From: Pseudomonas sp. SST3
GTDB lineage: Bacteria > Pseudomonadota > Gammaproteobacteria > Pseudomonadales > Pseudomonadaceae
Length of the DNA: 64,000 nucleotides
NCBI RefSeq assembly: GCF_003325755.1
Contig: NZ_QORI02000006.1
Span: forward strand, 57-64,056
Reading direction: 5' to 3'
In this document: positions 60,101 through 64,000 of the stretch, piece after piece
Numbering within the stretch: position 1 is the first letter of the stretch
Layout of the letters: each line of letters begins with the position of its first letter
Program-made: the position numbers and the translations under genes
The notes under the pieces: model-generated
Database searches by the model: none
Told to the model about the DNA's origin: nothing
Seen by the model: only the letters and a program-made list of their open reading frames with translations

Positions 60101-61624
60101 ATGTTTCTCGGTATCGACTGCGGCACCCAAGGCACCAAGGCACTGCTGCTCGATGCAGCGAGCGGACAGGTGCTGGGCCAGGGTTCGGCCAGCCATGAAC
60201 TCATCAGCGGCCCGAACGGCCACCGCGAACAGCACGTCGAGCAGTGGACCGCTGCATTCGAAGCGGCAGCCGCGACGGCGCTCGCCGAAGCCGGGGTGGC
60301 GGGCGATCAGGTGCTCGGGATCGGAGTGTCCGGGCAGCAACACGGATTGGTCACACTGGATAGCGAAGGCCAGGTTCTACGGCCCGCCAAGCTCTGGTGT
60401 GATACCGAATCCGCCGCAGAGAATCAGAGGCTCTTGCACTGGCTGGGTGGAGAACGTGGTTCTCTGGAACGACTGGGCGTGGTCATCGCACCGGGTTACA
60501 CGGTGTCGAAGCTGTTGTGGATGAAAGAGCAGCATCCTCAGCTGTTCGAGCGTATCGCCCATATCCTCCTGCCCCACGATTACTTGAATTACTGGCTGAC
60601 CGGTCGCTACAGCACCGAGTACGGCGATGCATCCGGCACTGGCTATTTCGACGTGCACACGCGGCATTGGGACTTGGAGATACTGCGTCATATAGATGCC
60701 AATGGACGACTCGAAGCCGCGCTGCCTGAGCTGATCGGGCCTGATAAAGCTGTTGGCACACTCCGTCCGGAATTGGCGCAGCGGCTGCGTCTGAACCCGA
60801 ATGCGATCGTTTCGAGCGGCGGTGGCGACAATATGATGGGTGCCATCGGTACGGGCAATATCCACCCTGGCGCCATTACCATGAGCCTCGGCACATCCGG
60901 CACCTTGTACGCCTTTGCCGAAGAACCACGGATCAGCCCGCAGCCATCGGTGGCGACCTTCTGCTCATCCAGCGGGGGCTGGCTGCCGCTAATCTGCACG
61001 ATGAACCTGACCAACGCGAACGGCGCCATCCGCGAGTTGCTGCAGCTTGACCTCGATCAGTTCAATGCGCTGGTGGCGCAGGCCCCTATTGGGGCAGAAG
61101 GCGTAACCCTACTGCCTTTCCTGAATGGCGAGCGCGTGCCCGCCCTGCCCCAGGCCACAGCCAGCCTGCACGGCCTGACAGCAGACAACCTGACCCGTGC
61201 CAATCTCTGCCGCGCCGTGGTCGAGGGCGTGACCTTCGGCTTGCGTTACGGGCTGGATTTGCTCCGTGAGAGCGGAATTCGCAGCGAGCGGATTCAACTG
61301 ATCGGCGGCGGCGCGAAAAATCCACTGTGGCGGCAGGTTGTCGCCGACATGATGGCGACGCCGGTGGTCTGCACCACGCAAAGCGAAGCCGCGGCCCTGG
61401 GCGCTGCGATCCAGGCTGCCTGGTGCCACGCGAGACAAAGCGATTCTCAAGCCAGCCTTATCGAGATTTGCGAACGTTGCGTCGGCCTGGATGAAGCAAC
61501 CGCGGTCGAGCCTGAACCCAAAGCCGTTCACGCTTATGAACAGGCCTACCGGCGCTACCGGCAGCTGGTCACGGCTACGTACGGCCAGCAAACGCCACCG
61601 GATCTAACGACAGTTGCGCGGTGA
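60101..61624 (+). CDS. mtlY: Xylulokinase, FGGY family (MtlY)
   Basis: A 507-aa sugar kinase with duplicated actin-like domains. FGGY marks: GIDCGTQGTKALLLDAASG at the N-terminus (phosphate-1 loop), GVSGQQHGLVTLD, and in the second half MSLGTSGTLYAF and QLIGGGAKNPLWRQVVADMM (adenosine-binding). It should phosphorylate D-xylulose produced from arabitol by MtlD. It starts 11 bases after the mtlD stop and ends the operon. Length is usual for xylulokinase XylB. Confidence 0.92.
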   Translation: MFLGIDCGTQGTKALLLDAASGQVLGQGSASHELISGPNGHREQHVEQWTAAFEAAAATALAEAGVAGDQVLGIGVSGQQHGLVTLDSEGQVLRPAKLWCDTESAAENQRLLHWLGGERGSLERLGVVIAPGYTVSKLLWMKEQHPQLFERIAHILLPHDYLNYWLTGRYSTEYGDASGTGYFDVHTRHWDLEILRHIDANGRLEAALPELIGPDKAVGTLRPELAQRLRLNPNAIVSSGGGDNMMGAIGTGNIHPGAITMSLGTSGTLYAFAEEPRISPQPSVATFCSSSGGWLPLICTMNLTNANGAIRELLQLDLDQFNALVAQAPIGAEGVTLLPFLNGERVPALPQATASLHGLTADNLTRANLCRAVVEGVTFGLRYGLDLLRESGIRSERIQLIGGGAKNPLWRQVVADMMATPVVCTTQSEAAALGAAIQAAWCHARQSDSQASLIEICERCVGLDEATAVEPEPKAVHAYEQAYRRYRQLVTATYGQQTPPDLTTVAR

Positions 61625-61713
61625 CGAACCGGCTTTGTCCTTAGGCTTACTGCAGGGCTGTTACCCACAAAAGGGCTCAAGTCATTCCTCGCGAAATGCG
61701 TGATTTACCGCTG

Positions 61714-61819
61714 ATCGCGAGCAAGCTGGCTCCTACAAAAGCTAAGCAGCACAGCACTTGTAGGAGCCAGCTTGCTGGCGATCCGAACCCTCTGTTGTAG
61801 GCGAGCTTGCTCGCGATGG
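61714..61819. repeat. Pseudomonas REP cluster, three units
   Basis: Unit 1 ATCGCGAGCAAGCTGGCTCC and TACAAA (61714-61739), unit 2 inverted TTGTAGGAGCCAGCTTGCTG and GCGATC (61758-61783), unit 3 TTGTAGGCGAGCTTGCTCGC and GATGG (61795-61819). Units 1 and 2 face each other and can pair as a long stem. This is the widespread Pseudomonas REP type, different in sequence from the cluster after mexT. It lies after mtlY and may stabilise or end the transcript. Confidence 0.9.
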
Positions 61820-61850
61820 GTGTTCAGCAGGCCATTCAGACGAATGCATA

Positions 61851-61883
61851 AAAAAGGCAAAGCCACTGTTCGTGGCTTTGCCT
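61851..61883 (-). terminator. Intrinsic terminator of the acyl-CoA dehydrogenase gene
   Basis: AGGCAAAGCCAC and GTGGCTTTGCCT, perfect 12-base arms with a five-base loop, followed on the minus strand by TTTTT. It lies 30 bases after the stop. Confidence 0.93.
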
Positions 61884-61913
61884 CTGGTTCTAGCCTTTGG
61901 TGCTAGCGATGCA

Positions 61914-63140
61914 TCAACGGCTACGCAGCATTTCCCGCGACACGTATTTGCCCAGCTCATGCTTGGCGATGGATGCGCGATGCACTTCGTCCGGGCCGTC
62001 CGCCAGGCGCAGGGTGCGCTGCATGGCGTACCAATGTGCCAACGGGAAATCCTCGGAGACGCCGGCACCGCCGTGGATCTGAATGGCGCGATCGATCACC
62101 TTCAACGCCACGTTCGGCGCGACGACCTTGATCTGTGCGATCTCGCTCGCGGCGATCTTGTTGCCCACCGTGTCCATCATGTACGCAGCGTTGAGCGTCA
62201 ATAGACGTGCCATGTTGATCTCGATGCGGCACTCGGCGATGTGGTCGAGGTTGGCGCCCAGGCGTGCCAGCGGCTTGCCAAAGGCGGTACGGTCGACGGA
62301 CCGCTGGCACATTAGCTTCAGGGCCCGTTCGGCAACACCCACGGAGCGCATGCAATGGTGAATACGGCCTGGACCGAGGCGGCCCTGTGCGATCTCGAAG
62401 CCACGGCCTTCACCGAGGAGCACGTTTTCATAGGGCACGCGAACGTTCTCCAGCAGCACCTCGGCATGGCCATGCGGGGCATCGTCGTAGCCGAATACCG
62501 GCAGCGGACGCAGGACCTTCAGGCCCGGGGCATCCATTGGCACCAGAATCATCGAGTGCTGCTGATGGCGCGGTGCGTCCGGGTTGGTCAGGCCCATGAA
62601 GATCATCACCTTGCAGCGCGGATCGCAGGCGCCCGAAGTCCACCACTTGCGCCCGTTGATAACCCACTCATCGCCCTCGCGAACGGCCCGGGCCTGCATG
62701 TTGGTGGCATCGGACGAGGCCACTCCCGGCTCGGTCATGCCGAAAGCCGAGCGAATCTCTCCGCGCAGCAGCGGCTCGAGCCACTGCTTCTTATGCGCTT
62801 CGCTGCCGTAGCGCACCAGGACTTCCATGTTGCCGGTGTCCGGTGCCGAGCAGTTGAACGCCTCGGGGCCGAGGCCCGAGCTTCCCATGATTTCGGCCAG
62901 TGGTGCGTACTCGGTGTTGGTCAGCCCGGCGCCGAGTTCGGAGTCTGGCAGGAACAGATTCCACAGCCCCTCGGCCTTGGCCTTGGCTTTGAGTTCCTCG
63001 ACGATGGCGGTCGGCTGCCAGCGGTCGCCTTCGCCGACCTGCTGATAGAAGATTGTCTCGGCGGGGTAGACATGCGCGTCCATGAACGCCTGAACGCGCT
63101 CACGCAGCTCTTGAACCTTGGGGGAGTAGGCGAAATCCAT
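61914..63140 (-). CDS. Acyl-CoA dehydrogenase (ACAD10/11-like)
   Basis: A 408-aa FAD-dependent dehydrogenase. Family landmarks: [18 protein letters not shown] (about 132-149; FAD contact), the [11 protein letters not shown] loop, and the C-terminal [20 protein letters not shown] and [13 protein letters not shown]. The first domain starts [20 protein letters not shown]. Start 63140 follows AAGG; the nearby TTG at 63146 is less likely. Its acyl-CoA substrate is not readable. Divergent from a LysR regulator, with which it probably forms a regulated pair. Confidence 0.9.
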   Translation of the reverse strand: MDFAYSPKVQELRERVQAFMDAHVYPAETIFYQQVGEGDRWQPTAIVEELKAKAKAEGLWNLFLPDSELGAGLTNTEYAPLAEIMGSSGLGPEAFNCSAPDTGNMEVLVRYGSEAHKKQWLEPLLRGEIRSAFGMTEPGVASSDATNMQARAVREGDEWVINGRKWWTSGACDPRCKVMIFMGLTNPDAPRHQQHSMILVPMDAPGLKVLRPLPVFGYDDAPHGHAEVLLENVRVPYENVLLGEGRGFEIAQGRLGPGRIHHCMRSVGVAERALKLMCQRSVDRTAFGKPLARLGANLDHIAECRIEINMARLLTLNAAYMMDTVGNKIAASEIAQIKVVAPNVALKVIDRAIQIHGGAGVSEDFPLAHWYAMQRTLRLADGPDEVHRASIAKHELGKYVSREMLRSR

Positions 63141-63229
63141 GGGCAACCTTCTTCGAATTTGGTGATGTGAGAAGGATGCTAGTGCAGCGATTTGGATTTA
63201 TCTAAGCTATTTTCCTCGTGTATTAACAT

Positions 63230-63250
63230 TCATAACCGATATATGATCGG
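63230..63250 (+). promoter_or_regulatory. Palindromes between acyl-CoA dehydrogenase and LysR genes
   Basis: TCATA-ACCGATA-TATGA at 63230-63246, overlapping CCGAT-ATATG-ATCGG at 63236-63250; both are perfect inverted repeats and fit the loose dyad form bound by LysR proteins. They are 30-50 bases before the LysR start codon. Confidence 0.4.
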
Positions 63251-63281
63251 CGCAAATAACCCAGCCGGAGAGCTTGCGGAA

Positions 63282-64000
63282 ATGAACCTGAACAAGGTCG
63301 ATCTCAATCTGTTTATCGTCTTCGACGCCATCTACACCGAGGCCAATCTGACCCGTGCCGGGCAAATCGTCGGCATCACCCAGCCTGCCGTTTCAAACGC
63401 ACTGGCCCGTCTGCGCGAGACATTCAACGATCCGCTGTTCGTGCGTACCGCACAAGGCATGGTGCCTACGCCGATGGCGCAGAACATCATCGGCCCGGTG
63501 CGCAATGCGTTGCAGCTGCTGCGCGTCTCAGTGCAGGAAAGCCGCACCTTCAATCCGCTACAGGCAAACAAGACCTTTCGTATCAGCATGACTGATCTCA
63601 CCGAGGCGGTAGTGCTACCGCCCCTGTTCCAGCGCCTGCGTCGCCTGGCGCCGAACGTGAAGATCGAGAGCATGCTCGCCAAGCGACGCGAAACCACCAA
63701 GGAACTGGCCGCCGGCCGCCTGGATTTCGCCATGGACGCCCCGCTCAATACCGATCCTCAGGTTCGCCACGTCAAACTGCTGGAAGATCGCTACGTCTGT
63801 GCCATGCGCCGCGGTCATCCGCTGGCGAAGGACAAGCTCAGCGTCGAGGAATATCTGTCACTGTCACACATCCACATCTCCAGCCGTCGCAGCGGTCTGG
63901 GCATGGTCGATCTGGCGCTCGGTAAGATGGGGCAGCAGCGCAAGATCGCCCTGCGCTCGCAGCACTACATGATGGCCACTCAGGTCATTCAGCACACGGA
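63282..64000 (+). CDS. LysR-family regulator, 3' end outside window
   Basis: First 239 codons of a LysR-type regulator; the frame is open to the end of the window. The winged helix-turn-helix is at about 5-64 (DLNLFIVFDAIYTEANLTRA; QPAVSNALARLRETFNDPLF), and the effector-binding domain begins near 90. GGAG lies 13 bases and TGCGGA four bases before the ATG. Its divergent position suggests control of the acyl-CoA dehydrogenase. The effector is unknown. It is not a copy of MexT, which is also in the window. Confidence 0.88.
   Translation, partial: MNLNKVDLNLFIVFDAIYTEANLTRAGQIVGITQPAVSNALARLRETFNDPLFVRTAQGMVPTPMAQNIIGPVRNALQLLRVSVQESRTFNPLQANKTFRISMTDLTEAVVLPPLFQRLRRLAPNVKIESMLAKRRETTKELAAGRLDFAMDAPLNTDPQVRHVKLLEDRYVCAMRRGHPLAKDKLSVEEYLSLSHIHISSRRSGLGMVDLALGKMGQQRKIALRSQHYMMATQVIQHT

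Overview
The window is 64 kb of GC-rich gammaproteobacterial chromosome. The best guess is a member of Pseudomonas sensu lato, probably the Stutzerimonas (P. stutzeri) group. This rests on the mexS/mexT/mexEF-oprN and muxABC-opmB efflux loci in Pseudomonas layout, a fluorescent-pseudomonad-type mannitol ABC operon, a selenocysteine formate dehydrogenase, a GlgE glycogen pathway, and two kinds of Pseudomonas REP-like repeats. The species assignment is inference. No insertion sequence, prophage, CRISPR array, rRNA or tRNA was recognised. Gene density is high and intergenic gaps are short.

Layout. 1-1863 (+): 3' end of a cardiolipin synthase (clsB) coupled to a YbhN-family membrane protein. 1947-9636 (-): alpha-glucan block glgE, treS-maltokinase fusion, glgB, with a probable separate Anr-type promoter in front of treS. 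9976-10140 (+): a 54-aa unknown protein. 10137-15776 (-): membrane formate dehydrogenase operon fdnG-fdoH-fdoI-fdhE; fdnG reads through an in-frame UGA as selenocysteine and carries a recognisable bacterial SECIS hairpin. 15935-17877 (-): Ku and a stand-alone LigD-type polymerase domain (NHEJ repair). 17903-18760 (-): a general-stress-type SDR. 18864-27266: mexS (-) divergent from mexT, then mexEF-oprN (+). 27478-28473 (+): an orphan TRAP solute-binding protein. 28536-37549 (-): muxABC-opmB, a second tripartite efflux system with two inner-membrane pumps and a 46-codon bridging ORF between muxB and muxC. 37810-43179: MurJ-like flippase (+), SAF-domain oxidoreductase (-), thiol peroxidase (-), alanine/glycine:cation symporter (-). 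43180-48596 (-): tamA-tamB. 48742-51887: GNAT acetyltransferase (-), exonuclease III (+), PstS-OmpA fusion (+). 51996-61624 (+): mannitol locus mtlZ-mtlR, then mtlE-F-G-K-D-Y, in which mtlD is frameshifted near its N-terminus. 61914-64000: acyl-CoA dehydrogenase (-) divergent from a LysR regulator cut by the window edge.

How the genes work together. GlgE, TreS-Mak and GlgB convert trehalose through maltose-1-phosphate into branched alpha-glucan. The formate dehydrogenase oxidises periplasmic formate and feeds electrons to quinone. MexS and MexT are the expected regulators of MexEF-OprN. MtlEFGK imports mannitol, which MtlD would oxidise to fructose; MtlZ and MtlY are the sugar kinases. The visible mtlD frameshift would block this route unless it is a sequencing error or is recoded.

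Most of the window is ordinary core and accessory Pseudomonas content. No wholly new system stands out. The items most worth a second look are the mtlD frameshift, the stand-alone polymerase domain beside Ku, the muxB-muxC micro-ORF, the Anr-like box before treS, and the SAF-domain oxidoreductase with its palindromic promoter.
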